Below are positions 18,167 through 27,138 of a stretch of 64,000 nucleotides of DNA, piece after piece. Positions within the stretch are counted from its first letter, which is position 1. Each line of letters begins with the position of its first letter. The notes beneath the pieces are model-generated. The model had not been told where the DNA came from and searched no databases. It saw nothing but the letters and a program-made list of their open reading frames with translations. The stretch is taken from contig LFRW01000035.1 in assembly GCA_001512965.1 (NCBI GenBank), positions 72,249 through 136,248 of the forward strand. The letters run 5' to 3'. The DNA is from Methanomicrobia archaeon DTU008. GTDB lineage: Archaea; Thermoplasmatota; Thermoplasmata; Methanomassiliicoccales; Methanomassiliicoccaceae. Both the position numbers and the translations under genes were made by a program.

Positions 18167-18603
18167 GGTGCAGGGACGGAATTAGAAACGTCGCCGCGCC
18201 CATGGCGCTCGGCATTGCGTTCATCGCGGTAGGCGTGCTGGAGATGGGGGCGGCGGTTTTCGGGAGCTTCCCAGGTCTTACGAACGGCGATCCCGCCATG
18301 GGGGCAGTGCTCGTCCTGGCCGGCGCGACCGTCCTGAACGCGGCCAGGGAGTTCCGCGTCGGAAGGGACGGGGACGCCTTCATCATCGTCGGGTCGGCAC
18401 TGGGGCTCCTCGCTGGCACGATCGCCATAATGGCCTTGATCGCCACTGGCATGGACGCATGCCTGCCGGGAGGAGAGGGTCGGGCCAACCGGGATCCGCT
18501 GGAACATGCGACGCTGGCAATGCTCATGGTTTTACCGGCGGCGGTGGCGCTGCGCCGTTCGCTCCGGAGATCCCGTTCCTTGCGAGAGGAGGTGAGGCCA
18601 TGA
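18163..18603 (+). CDS. Four-helix membrane protein in feo operon
   Basis: A 146-residue protein with four predicted transmembrane segments (about 13-33, 44-61, 72-93 and 118-136), short basic ends and no recognised motif. Overlap with both neighbours (ATGA at each end) shows it is an integral operon member, translated together with FeoB and the FeoC-like regulator. It could be an accessory subunit or a stabilising partner of FeoB; no family was recognised and its role is inferred only from position. Confidence 0.8.
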   Translation: MRCRDGIRNVAAPMALGIAFIAVGVLEMGAAVFGSFPGLTNGDPAMGAVLVLAGATVLNAAREFRVGRDGDAFIIVGSALGLLAGTIAIMALIATGMDACLPGGEGRANRDPLEHATLAMLMVLPAAVALRRSLRRSRSLREEVRP

Positions 18604-18866
18604 TACGCGAGCTGCTGGAAGCGATGGCCGCCTCATCCTCGATCGACGACATCTCCCGGAGACTTGAGCTGGACCCGGACGACGTTCGACAACGCCTGCT
18701 CTTCCTTGAGGTCAAAGGCCTCGTTCAGAAGGTGGAGGCGGTCGGATGCTGGAGAGCATGCGCAGGCTGTGGATGCTGCAAGGACGGCAGGGTCGATGCC
18801 ACGGTGGTCTATGAGATGACGGACCGGGGACGCCGCATGCTCGACCGCGTCCCCGTGGAGAGGTGA
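18600..18866 (+). CDS. FeoC-like winged-helix protein with Cys cluster
   Basis: An 88-residue protein: an N-terminal winged helix (residues 1-47, SIDDISRRLELDPDDVRQRL) followed by a tight cysteine cluster at 50, 54, 57, 59 and 60 and a short C-terminal helix. Bacterial FeoC has the same layout and uses its cysteines to hold an Fe-S cluster or protect FeoB from proteolysis. The gene closes the feo operon, overlapping the membrane protein gene by ATGA. Whether it binds DNA or only FeoB is unknown. Confidence 0.78.
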   Translation: MIRELLEAMAASSSIDDISRRLELDPDDVRQRLLFLEVKGLVQKVEAVGCWRACAGCGCCKDGRVDATVVYEMTDRGRRMLDRVPVER

Positions 18867-18873
18867 GGCCTCC

Positions 18874-19977
18874 TCACTTCCTCATGATGCCGAGATGGCT
18901 GAGCTTCTCGGGCAGGTATGTGCTGGTGACATAATCCAGACCGTACTTGGCCAGCGCCTGCTGCTCGGCCTTCTTCCCCAACTTCAGCATCGTCTCGATC
19001 TCGGTGCGCCAGTAGCCGGTGTTGAACCTCGGGTCCTTCAGCTCGGCGTTCAGGGCGCGAACGTCCATGTCGGTGAGCTTGTCGGTCGGAAGGTCATAGG
19101 CCTCGATGTCCGATGCGGTGATCCCGATGAACTCCGCGGATGGAGTGGCCAGGTACTCGGACAGGTGGGCGGTCTTGATGGCGCCGTATGCGACGGAGGC
19201 ATAGATACGGAAGGACCATGGGTCACCGTCGGTGAATACCACGACGGGCAGGTTCATCTCGTCGTTCAGGCGCTTGATGAACCTTCTGGTAGAGCGAGCG
19301 GGCTGGCCCTTGAGGTGCACCAGGATGGCGTCCTCGGACTCATCGAAGCCGTTCTCCACGAGCCTGTCGAACATACCGCCCGTCTCGATGGCGATGACGA
19401 ACTTGGCCGATGTGGAGACGAGCTCCACCTTCTCCTTCTCCACGTTATAAGGTATGCCATATCCGGAATCTCCGACGTCGTCCCGACAGTTGAGCGCCTT
19501 TCGCTTGCCCTTTCGGTCGGTCTCCACTATGTTCAGGTCTCCTATGACCCGGGCGCCGTCCTCCTCAGGGCGGAGCTTGAAGTCCTCTCGAAGGCACTGC
19601 GTGACGATCTCAAGGTCCTCGGCGAGCATGTTGCTCTCATCCTGGGAATGGAACTTGGCCTTGCCCCATCCCTCCGAGATGTAGTATGCCTCCCTCAGGG
19701 TGGATGAACGGTTGTTGTTGATCATGTCCCTGATAAGCTCCAGCATGTAGGAGGTCCGCAGCAGCATCATGGCCCCCTGGACCTTCTTGGCGGAGCGGGC
19801 ACCTTTCTGGCTGCCATATTTCCATACGTTGCTCTTCTTGTCGAACCTTATATTGGCCTTGGTGCGGAGCGGAAGCACCATCTTCGGGATCTTTCCCTGC
19901 TCCAGCTGATCGTATATGGATTCAGAGATGGCATACAGCCTTCTGACAGCCTCGTTGTTGCGCTCACTGGTCGTCAT
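18874..19977 (-). CDS. top6A: DNA topoisomerase VI subunit A
   Basis: The DNA-cutting subunit of the type IIB topoisomerase, a Spo11 relative. The catalytic tyrosine is in [10 protein letters not shown] (Tyr98 or 99). The Toprim fold has the acidic IAIETGG near 203 and the VVFTDGDPW motif near 255. An ATG also exists at 20001, but GGGGAGG lies just 6 bases before the ATG at 19977, so I take that start, giving 367 residues and a 14-base overlap with top6B. The two subunits are thus made together for the A2B2 enzyme. Confidence 0.95.
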   Translation of the reverse strand: MTTSERNNEAVRRLYAISESIYDQLEQGKIPKMVLPLRTKANIRFDKKSNVWKYGSQKGARSAKKVQGAMMLLRTSYMLELIRDMINNNRSSTLREAYYISEGWGKAKFHSQDESNMLAEDLEIVTQCLREDFKLRPEEDGARVIGDLNIVETDRKGKRKALNCRDDVGDSGYGIPYNVEKEKVELVSTSAKFVIAIETGGMFDRLVENGFDESEDAILVHLKGQPARSTRRFIKRLNDEMNLPVVVFTDGDPWSFRIYASVAYGAIKTAHLSEYLATPSAEFIGITASDIEAYDLPTDKLTDMDVRALNAELKDPRFNTGYWRTEIETMLKLGKKAEQQALAKYGLDYVTSTYLPEKLSHLGIMRK

Positions 19978-21967
19978 TGAGGTCCTCCCCTGACTCATCA
20001 TAGTCCGGCTCTTCTTCCGCTTCCTCAGGATCTGGCTCCGGTTCCGCGGCCTCGCTCTCGGTGTAGTTCAGCCCCTCCACGTCCCAGTCTCCCGGCAGGG
20101 GGTCGGCCCCCATGACATATACGGGATTGATCCCAGACACGTACAGGTCCACGTCCTGATACGCTTCGGCATCCAGACCGCTCAGCTCGTAGGACAGCTT
20201 GTATATCTCGGTCGAGGTTATGCGAGGCAGCTCCCAGCTGACCTTCTCCCCATCCTTGACCTCGGACGGTGCCAGGGAACAACGCTTCTCGTCCAGGCAC
20301 CCGTTCGGGACGATGGTGTGTATGGAGAACCTCTGCTGCTTGGGAGTGTAGTTGTATATCGTGACATCCACCTTGTGGCGCCCTTTCTCGAAGGTGACGG
20401 AAGAATCGATCCACACCACGTCCATGATCTTGGTGATGGTGCCCCGGAGGTCCGGTACTGGCTTGCCCAGTATGCCTGCGGTCTTCTCGGCCATCAAGGG
20501 TATGATCTCCTGGACGATCTCGAACTTGGCGCGGGTCTTGTTCTTCTGCTCCCTCTTGTTGAGATGTGTCTTGAGGTGCCGTCCGCATGCCTTGAGGGCA
20601 AGCTCGATCTCTTCCTGGATCTGCGGGATGGAGGATATGGCCTCCTTGGCCTCGGAGGTGAACGGTATCTTGGTGGAGGCCACATGGACAAGGATGATGG
20701 CCGGTCCGAAGGGTATGCCGGACCCGCCCCTCTGCTCCAGGCCATACCGTCGCCAGTCCGTGTTCTCAATGGCCTTGGTGATGACGCACGCCCCTTGCTG
20801 GTACAGAAGGGGCACACGGTTGGCGAATCGGTAGATCTGCACGGTCTGGTCGCGAGGCAGCCCTCCGCCGTACACGATCCCGACCTCTACAAGGAAGGGA
20901 TTGCCCGAGTGCACCTTGGGGTCCCGCGTCACCGGGGGCGCATAGAACTCCGGCTTCACATCATCAAGGACATGCTTCAGCCCCTTTCGGATCAAGTTGC
21001 CACCGATCGGGGATAGGCAATCGACCTGTGGCGCCATGATCTTGACCTGGCCGATCCCGTCCAGCAGCTTCTTGCACGATTCCAGCGTCATCTGCGACGG
21101 CCTGGTGGTCTCAGGCAGCATGGAGGCGGAACAGATCTCCCGCGCGACCCGCTCGGATACGCGATTGAAGTCGTTCTGCAGGAACTTGACCAAGCTGCGC
21201 TCCTTGGTCGCCTTGGCCATGTTCATCAGCGTACCTAGCTCGATGCCGTCCGGATGCGGCTTTATCTCCTTCGTCCTGGGCGGAAGAACGTCGGTGGCCC
21301 TGTCGAAGAAGTGCCTCTTCCCATCGGGATCTATGAACGTTATTCTTGCATGAGGATTGACGATCGCCGTCTGCCTCAGGTACTCGTACACCGACTGCCG
21401 ACCGTTGACATAGCGACCGTTCATGTAGAACGATACCCTGGTGCCATGTTCCACTTCGTTCCAGGGGATGTAGTCCTCACGGAGGATGACCGGCATGTTC
21501 TTCTTGGTGTCGATGACGATGTCGATCTCCTTCGCCGCCTCCGCGCCCTCGACCTTGGATCGTGCCGTGGCAGCCTTCCCCGTGGTTATCTGACCATACA
21601 TGATGGTGGCCGATATGCCGATGCCCTGCTGCCCCCTCGACTGCCTGACGGCATGGAAGCGAGAGCCGTACAGCAGACGTCCGAAGACGTTGGGCATGGA
21701 GGTTGGCATGATCCCTGGCCCGTTGTCCTCCACGGTGACGCGGTACTCCTTCTGGTCGACCTTTTCGATCTGGACGGTGATGTCAGGGAGCATCTGAGCC
21801 TCCTCGCAGGCATCGAGGGCGTTGTCGACCGCCTCCTTGACCCCCATGATGAGGCTCTTCACGGGAGAATCGAAGCCTAGGATCTGCCGGTTCTTCTCGA
21901 AGAACTCGGACACCGAGATCTCCTTCTGACCTTTTGCCAGTCTTTGAGCTGTAGAAGTAGAGGGCAT
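19964..21967 (-). CDS. top6B: DNA topoisomerase VI subunit B
   Basis: ATPase subunit that clamps DNA during strand passage. The 667-residue protein has the GHKL motifs EAVDNALDA (about 45-53), DNGPGI (about 83) and GQQGIGI (about 115), then the helix-two-turn-helix and transducer domains. The long acidic tail ends EDLNDDQ. A TATA-like ATTTTAAA lies at about 21990-21998, so the transcript may be leaderless. It is followed by top6A with overlapping ends. Confidence 0.96.
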   Translation of the reverse strand: MPSTSTAQRLAKGQKEISVSEFFEKNRQILGFDSPVKSLIMGVKEAVDNALDACEEAQMLPDITVQIEKVDQKEYRVTVEDNGPGIMPTSMPNVFGRLLYGSRFHAVRQSRGQQGIGISATIMYGQITTGKAATARSKVEGAEAAKEIDIVIDTKKNMPVILREDYIPWNEVEHGTRVSFYMNGRYVNGRQSVYEYLRQTAIVNPHARITFIDPDGKRHFFDRATDVLPPRTKEIKPHPDGIELGTLMNMAKATKERSLVKFLQNDFNRVSERVAREICSASMLPETTRPSQMTLESCKKLLDGIGQVKIMAPQVDCLSPIGGNLIRKGLKHVLDDVKPEFYAPPVTRDPKVHSGNPFLVEVGIVYGGGLPRDQTVQIYRFANRVPLLYQQGACVITKAIENTDWRRYGLEQRGGSGIPFGPAIILVHVASTKIPFTSEAKEAISSIPQIQEEIELALKACGRHLKTHLNKREQKNKTRAKFEIVQEIIPLMAEKTAGILGKPVPDLRGTITKIMDVVWIDSSVTFEKGRHKVDVTIYNYTPKQQRFSIHTIVPNGCLDEKRCSLAPSEVKDGEKVSWELPRITSTEIYKLSYELSGLDAEAYQDVDLYVSGINPVYVMGADPLPGDWDVEGLNYTESEAAEPEPDPEEAEEEPDYDESGEDLNDDQ

Positions 21968-22024
21968 CCAATAACCCCAATGAAAAGGGGTTTAAAATGG
22001 TTTAGGAAGGGGTGCTGGAAAGTA

Positions 22025-23017
22025 CTACTCCTCGAACTCCTTCCCGCAGTTCCAGCAGCTTCGAGCACCTTCGTCCACGGTCGCGCCGCATTCCGAACAC
22101 TCGTATTTGCCCTTCTCAGCGCCCTGCGTGTCTTCTTCGAAGCTCTCCCCGCATTGCGGGCACCTGCCAGCGCTGGCAGGGACATCGCTGCCGCATTCCG
22201 AGCAGACGAAGCTCTCCTCCTGCTTCCCGACGTCATTGCCCCGGGCCATCTGCTGCCGCTCCTTCATGACCTCCTCCATCCGATCCCTCGAACGCTGGCT
22301 GAACCAGCTGAATGCCAGAAGCAGATAGAAGAGCAGGCCTATCTGGACGAGAAGTGCGATCATGTACGCGGGCAGCAGGGTGGTGAACCTGTCCACATCG
22401 GACTGATGAACAGGCCCATAGCTCTCGAAGGTGTGGACCCATGCGCCACTGGCGTTGGTGGCGAAACGGTATGTGAATACCGACTGTTCGGTAAGCGTCG
22501 TGGCGAACTCGAATCGTTCACCGTCCGCCGTTAGTCCAGCGGACGACATGGTGTAGTTGCCGATGACCTGCCGAGTGTACCAATCATGGATGATGACATT
22601 GACGTTGTAATCGCCGGTTGAGGGAGCGGTCACGGTAACCTGGAAGTTGTGGACCGTGTCGGCCCCGCCGCGGTAGGGCTCTAGCGTGCCATCTACCAGC
22701 AGCCCGTCTGAGGACTCCAGCCGTACGCCTTCCATCGCGTTGACGTTGTTCACCCCGACAAGCCAGGTGAAGAACACTGCAAGGACCATCACGAAGACGA
22801 GTCCCCAGACCGCAAGCTTGCGTCGGTCCTTCAGACCGAAGTAATATGGTACATAGAACCCGATGATGGCAATGATCAGGGCTCCGAAGCAGATGGCTCC
22901 GAGAAATGGGACGAACAATATGCCCAGCAGCAGGGCGAGGGCCAGCCCCACTGGAATGGCATACTTCTTCTCCCGAAACTTCAGGAAGCGTTCTTTGACA
23001 TCATCCTGATAGGACAT
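22025..23017 (-). CDS. Membrane protein with two C-terminal zinc ribbons
   Basis: A 330-residue protein. Start chosen at MSYQDDVKERF (ATG 23017, GGTGGAG just upstream) because the upstream extension covers a TATA box at about 23038-23047. Three N-terminal hydrophobic helices (about 20-100) are followed by an extracytoplasmic domain of some 130 residues, another helix near 240, and a cytosolic tail with two CxxC...CxxC zinc ribbons (CSECGSDVPASAGRCPQCG; CSECGATVDEGARSCWNCG). The layout suggests a sensor or scaffold, but no family is recognised. It precedes top6B by 57 bases. Stop is TAG. Confidence 0.8.
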   Translation of the reverse strand: MSYQDDVKERFLKFREKKYAIPVGLALALLLGILFVPFLGAICFGALIIAIIGFYVPYYFGLKDRRKLAVWGLVFVMVLAVFFTWLVGVNNVNAMEGVRLESSDGLLVDGTLEPYRGGADTVHNFQVTVTAPSTGDYNVNVIIHDWYTRQVIGNYTMSSAGLTADGERFEFATTLTEQSVFTYRFATNASGAWVHTFESYGPVHQSDVDRFTTLLPAYMIALLVQIGLLFYLLLAFSWFSQRSRDRMEEVMKERQQMARGNDVGKQEESFVCSECGSDVPASAGRCPQCGESFEEDTQGAEKGKYECSECGATVDEGARSCWNCGKEFEE

Positions 23018-23101
23018 CACTCCACCATCGATGGACGAGTATATATTTTGCGTACTCCCGACAGACAATCATTATATGCTCGGCTCATTGTACACATCTG
23101 G

Positions 23102-24037
23102 ATGACCGGTGCGGTCGTGGCGATAGGGGGCAACGCCATCCTGCGCCGGGGGGAAGCCGCCACGGTGGAGAACCAGATGAACAACCTCCGCCGTACCTGC
23201 GCGCCCCTGGCGAGAATGGTCAAGAGGGGATGGGAGCTGACGCTGGTCCATGGCAATGGGCCACAGGTGGGCAACATACTCCTGCAGAACGAGCTATCCC
23301 GTGGGGAGGTGCCGCCCATGCCCCTTGACGTCTGCGTGGCCCAGTCCCAGGGGCAGATAGGCTTCATGCTTCAGCAGGCGATGACGGAAGCGCTGCGTCG
23401 CGAAGGCGTCGACCATGAGGTGGTCTGCCTCCTCACCAGGGTGATGGTGGCCCATGACGATCCCGAGTTCATCTCGCCGTCCAAACCCATCGGCCCATAC
23501 TATCGCCGCGAGGAGGCCGAGAGGCTGATATCGCAGGGCTGGCGCATGGTGGAGGATGTGGCCCGCAAGGGCTGGAGAAGGGTGGTCCCCTCGCCGCGCC
23601 CCCTGGCCGTACTGGAGGCGGATGCAGTGCGAACATTGATGACGGCGGGCGACACGGTCGTCATCGCCGCCGGCGGGGGCGGAGTGCCGATGGTGAGGCG
23701 TGACGGCAGACTGTTCGGGGTCGAGGCGGTGGTGGACAAGGACCTTGCCGCATCCGCCCTCGCCAAGGGTCTCGGGGAGCTGATGGTGTTTCTGACGGAC
23801 GTCGATGCCGCATATCTCGACCTCAGCGGCCCGAGGCAGAGGGCGATCGCCAAGGCCACGGTCGAGGAGATGCGGAGGTATCATGCGGAGGGGAACTTCC
23901 TACCGGGTTCGATGGGCCCCAAGGTGGAAGCGGCCATCGCCTTCGTGGAATCGCAGGGCAAGGAGTCGATAATCACGTCACCGGAACTTTTAGATAAGGC
24001 GTTGGATAGTAAGGCGGGAACCCATATTGTGTTATAG
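23102..24037 (+). CDS. arcC: Carbamate kinase
   Basis: Amino-acid kinase family enzyme that interconverts carbamoyl phosphate plus ADP with carbamate plus ATP. The 311-residue product has VAIGGNAILRRGE at the N-terminus, LVHGNGPQVGN near 42 and a PSPRP segment in the middle, all typical. The ATG at 23102 lies about 25 bases from a TTATATGC box (23071-23078), so I reject the longer frame from 23048. No arginine deiminase or carbamoyltransferase gene is nearby, so its pathway (carbamoyl phosphate supply or catabolism) is open. Stop is TAG. Confidence 0.9.
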   Translation: MTGAVVAIGGNAILRRGEAATVENQMNNLRRTCAPLARMVKRGWELTLVHGNGPQVGNILLQNELSRGEVPPMPLDVCVAQSQGQIGFMLQQAMTEALRREGVDHEVVCLLTRVMVAHDDPEFISPSKPIGPYYRREEAERLISQGWRMVEDVARKGWRRVVPSPRPLAVLEADAVRTLMTAGDTVVIAAGGGGVPMVRRDGRLFGVEAVVDKDLAASALAKGLGELMVFLTDVDAAYLDLSGPRQRAIAKATVEEMRRYHAEGNFLPGSMGPKVEAAIAFVESQGKESIITSPELLDKALDSKAGTHIVL

Positions 24038-24056
24038 ATCGGTTATAGGTGAGTAA

Positions 24057-25172
24057 TTGGCACTGACCATTGAGGAGCAGATCAAGGCGATCGAAGAAGA
24101 GATCGCCAACACCCAATACAACAAGGCCACCCAGGGCCACATAGGTCTCCTCAAGGCCAAGATCGCCCGCCTCAAGATGGAGCAAGAGAAGCGGCGGGCG
24201 GCTTCGGGAGGAGGCGGTCAAGGATACTCGGTCAAGAAGTCAGGCAACGCCACCGTGGCCCTGGTAGGCTTTCCGAGCGTGGGCAAGTCGACCCTCTTGA
24301 CCAAGCTGACCGATGCCAAGAGCGAGGTGGCCTCTTACGCCTTCACCACCGTCGATGTCATCCCCGGGATCATGTACTACAGGTTCGCCAAGATCCAGGT
24401 GCTTGACCTCCCTGGCCTTATACGGGACGCTAGCAGGGGGAAGGGTCGTGGAAGGGAGGTCCTGGCGGTGGTGCGCACCTCCGATCTCATCCTGTTCGTC
24501 ATCGACGTGTTCGACACCAACATCGAGGTGCTCATGGATGAGCTGTACAACAGCGGCATACGGCTCAACACGCAGCCACCCAACGTCGTCATCACCAAGA
24601 CCGACAGGGGCGGCATCGATGTCAAGACCACGGTCGAGCTAACAAAGATGACGACGGAGATGGTCGCGAGCATGGTGTCCGCGTACGGTTACGTGAACGC
24701 GGAGGTCATAGTCCGTGAGGACATCGACGAGGAGCAGCTCATCGACGTCCTGACAGGCAATCGCGTGTATCTGCGCAGCGTCACCGTGGTCAACAAGGTG
24801 GACCTAGCCGACCCAGGATATCTGGAGGAGGTGAAGGATCGCCTGAAGGACCACAACCCCGTGTTCATCTCCGCCAACGAGGAGATAGGCCTCGAGGAGC
24901 TGAAGGAGGCCATATTCAGGGAGCTGCAGTTCATCCACGTGTTCCTCAAGCCACAGGGAAAGGAGGCGGACATGGATGAGCCCATGGTCATATTGAGCGG
25001 CTCCACGGTGGGAGACCTTTGCGATCGGATCCACCGCTCCTTCCGCCGCAACTTCCGATACGCCAACGTATGGGGGGACAGTGCCAAGTTCCCCGGGCAG
25101 ATGGTCGGATTGGACCATGTCCTCACCGACGGGGATATAGTGACCATCGTGGTAAAACGCGGCGGCAGCTGA
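24057..25172 (+). CDS. DRG-family GTP-binding protein
   Basis: Archaeal relative of eukaryotic DRG1/Rbg1, a ribosome-associated GTPase. An N-terminal helical region (1-45) is followed by the G domain with GFPSVGKST (71-79), DLPGLI (G3), TKTD and NKVD (G4), an inserted S5D2L-like segment, and a C-terminal TGS domain (about 295-371). The start is TTG at 24057 preceded by GGTGAG; no better in-frame ATG exists before the conserved region. It lies 19 bases after arcC and may share its transcript. Confidence 0.93.
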   Translation: MALTIEEQIKAIEEEIANTQYNKATQGHIGLLKAKIARLKMEQEKRRAASGGGGQGYSVKKSGNATVALVGFPSVGKSTLLTKLTDAKSEVASYAFTTVDVIPGIMYYRFAKIQVLDLPGLIRDASRGKGRGREVLAVVRTSDLILFVIDVFDTNIEVLMDELYNSGIRLNTQPPNVVITKTDRGGIDVKTTVELTKMTTEMVASMVSAYGYVNAEVIVREDIDEEQLIDVLTGNRVYLRSVTVVNKVDLADPGYLEEVKDRLKDHNPVFISANEEIGLEELKEAIFRELQFIHVFLKPQGKEADMDEPMVILSGSTVGDLCDRIHRSFRRNFRYANVWGDSAKFPGQMVGLDHVLTDGDIVTIVVKRGGS

Positions 25173-25218
25173 GCAAAGGATATCCGCAAGGCGGTCGATG
25201 TCATAACGAGGTCTTGTT

Positions 25219-26388
25219 ATGGCGTACAAAGGCATCTCCACCAAAGCGGTGCATTCCGGCGAGCGGCCAGAGCCGACCGGCGCGGTGAACACCCCGATAT
25301 ATCAATCCTCCACATTCCGCTTCCCGACCGACGAGCCCCGTACCTGGGAGGGGGAGGTCCCGGAAGGCACATATGTCTATAGCCGTCAGAGCAACCCGAC
25401 CGTGGAGGTGGCGGAGAGGAAGATCGCCGATCTGGAGTCCGGGAAGCGATGCCTTCTTTTCTCCTCGGGCATGGCCGCCATCTCGTCCATCCTGATGGCC
25501 TACCTTGGGAAGGGGGACGTGATGGTCTCGCAAGAGGACATCTATGGAGGGACCTACAACCTCTTTCGAAATCACCTGCCAAGGTTGGGGATAGACGTCA
25601 AATGGGCGCCGTCCGACACGGAAGCGCTGATAGATGCCATTACGCCCAGGACCAAGATGGTGTGGTTGGAGTCCCCCACCAACCCGCTCCTCCGACTGGT
25701 CGACCATCCCGAGGTGGTGAGGGCGGCGCATGAGCAAGGAGCCATAGTGGCGATCGACAACACGTTCGCCACGCCCGTCAACCAGAGGCCCCTGGAAAGC
25801 GGAATGGACATCGTCATGGAGAGTGGAACCAAGTACCTTGCCGGGCACTCCGACCTTCTGGCCGGGGCCGTGGTAAGCGACGGGTTCGATATCTCGCCCG
25901 TGCATGAGAAGAGGAGCGTCCTGGGCGGCTCCCTCGACCCTTTCGCGTCGTTCCTTCTGGAGAGGGGATTGAAGACACTGCCGCTACGGATGGAGCGGCA
26001 CAACTTCAACGGCATGTGTATCGCCAGGTTCCTGGAGGACCATCCCGCCGTGGAGCGCGTCCACTACCCTGGGCTTGAAAGCCACGAGCAGCATGAATTG
26101 GCGAAGCGGCTCCTCTCCGGCTTCGGAGGCATGCTGAGCTTCGAGGTGAAAGGAGGTCGGCGCGCCGCCGAGAACGTGATGAGGTCCCTCCGGACCATCA
26201 AGATGGCCACCAGCCTTGGCGGGGTGGAAAGTCTCGTGAGCATGCCGCTGAACACTTCCCACCGCCCTCTTCCGCCAGAGGAGCGTGCGAGGATGGGCAT
26301 CACCGACTCGATGCTGCGGTTGTCCGTGGGCATAGAGGACGTCGAGGACCTGGAGGCCGACCTGGACCAGGCCCTCAGGGCCTCATAG
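25219..26388 (+). CDS. Cystathionine gamma-synthase/lyase family PLP enzyme
   Basis: A 389-residue fold-type I PLP enzyme with cofactor Asp180 (VAIDNTFAT) and Schiff-base Lys205 (SGTKYLAGHSD). Tyr and Arg of YVYSRQSNPTVEV (53-65) bind PLP phosphate from the neighbouring subunit. Members either make cystathionine from activated homoserine or cleave cystathionine or methionine; sequence alone does not decide, though a lyase would give reverse transsulfuration alongside cysK and metXY. It starts 46 bases after the DRG gene on the same strand. The TAG stop overlaps the end of the convergent gene at 26383. Confidence 0.88.
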   Translation: MAYKGISTKAVHSGERPEPTGAVNTPIYQSSTFRFPTDEPRTWEGEVPEGTYVYSRQSNPTVEVAERKIADLESGKRCLLFSSGMAAISSILMAYLGKGDVMVSQEDIYGGTYNLFRNHLPRLGIDVKWAPSDTEALIDAITPRTKMVWLESPTNPLLRLVDHPEVVRAAHEQGAIVAIDNTFATPVNQRPLESGMDIVMESGTKYLAGHSDLLAGAVVSDGFDISPVHEKRSVLGGSLDPFASFLLERGLKTLPLRMERHNFNGMCIARFLEDHPAVERVHYPGLESHEQHELAKRLLSGFGGMLSFEVKGGRRAAENVMRSLRTIKMATSLGGVESLVSMPLNTSHRPLPPEERARMGITDSMLRLSVGIEDVEDLEADLDQALRAS

Positions 26389-27015
26389 GTCTGACAGGGC
26401 CCATACAAGCTTGTCGATCTGGACCGCCATGGAGTCCCTTATCCCCAGGGTATCGGCGCCCCTCTCCCGATGCATCCGCTCCATGAAGCTCGGGAACCAG
26501 TCGGATATGTGATTGGAAGGCACGGGAAGCTGGACCAGCGTCAGTCCTTCGGTGGAGAAGTTGTTCCTCATCCAGGAGCGGGCCGCCTCCCCCAGCGTCA
26601 CGATGACATGGACTCCCTGGTCCAGCAAACCATCGACCTCATCGCGGACCGAGGTAGGGGTGAACCGTCCCCGCTCCGACCGCTCATCTATCGGCTCCTT
26701 GGAAAGGTAGATCAGATGGCCTATGCGGAAAATCTCGTTCAGCTTCGCCATCTTCTCATCCCTCTGACTGTCCCCCAGCTCCTTGAGGAAGTTGTCGATG
26801 CGAACCAGCAGCCGGCCCGGTTCCGCCGAGGCGAATATCATCAATCGGGCCGAAGCATCGTCAAAGGTGCGGCTGACCCTGTACACCGGCAAGAGATGAG
26901 GGGAGGGGCTCTCGGCGATCATGACCACCTTCACATGCTCTGGCCGAGGCACCTCGACCCTTTGCCATTCCTCCGCGGGGACGTTCGACTCCATCTTATC
27001 GGCATTGTCATTCAT
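26383..27015 (-). CDS. Uracil-DNA-glycosylase-fold-like protein, uncharacterised
   Basis: A 210-residue protein (ATG 27015; an ATG at 26994 fits a TATA-like GATTTATGC at 27021-27033 better). The segments VVMIAESPSP (near 30), VIVTLGEAARSWM (near 140) and LPVPSNHISDWFPSFMERM (near 165) follow the order of the UDG superfamily: an N-terminal loop with Glu and Pro, a central beta strand with Gly, and a C-terminal (H/P)PSx loop. The match is distant and the classic GEAPG is not present, so activity on DNA is unproven. The frame continues far upstream, but that is antisense to hisS and not real. It converges on the PLP gene. Confidence 0.6.
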   Translation of the reverse strand: MNDNADKMESNVPAEEWQRVEVPRPEHVKVVMIAESPSPHLLPVYRVSRTFDDASARLMIFASAEPGRLLVRIDNFLKELGDSQRDEKMAKLNEIFRIGHLIYLSKEPIDERSERGRFTPTSVRDEVDGLLDQGVHVIVTLGEAARSWMRNNFSTEGLTLVQLPVPSNHISDWFPSFMERMHRERGADTLGIRDSMAVQIDKLVWALSDL

Positions 27016-27138
27016 GCCTATGCATAAATCTCTATGCAATGGGACGCGGGTTCGACGATCTCGCCCTTCGATGCCATGGACCCACCGGTCGCCAGCGGTC
27101 AGGAAACGGTTTAATAACGCCTCCCCCTTGTCCACACG

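Noticed and set aside
25219-26388. Calling this gene metB or mccB specifically
   Set aside because: Synthase and lyase members share the visible active-site residues, so the name is left open.
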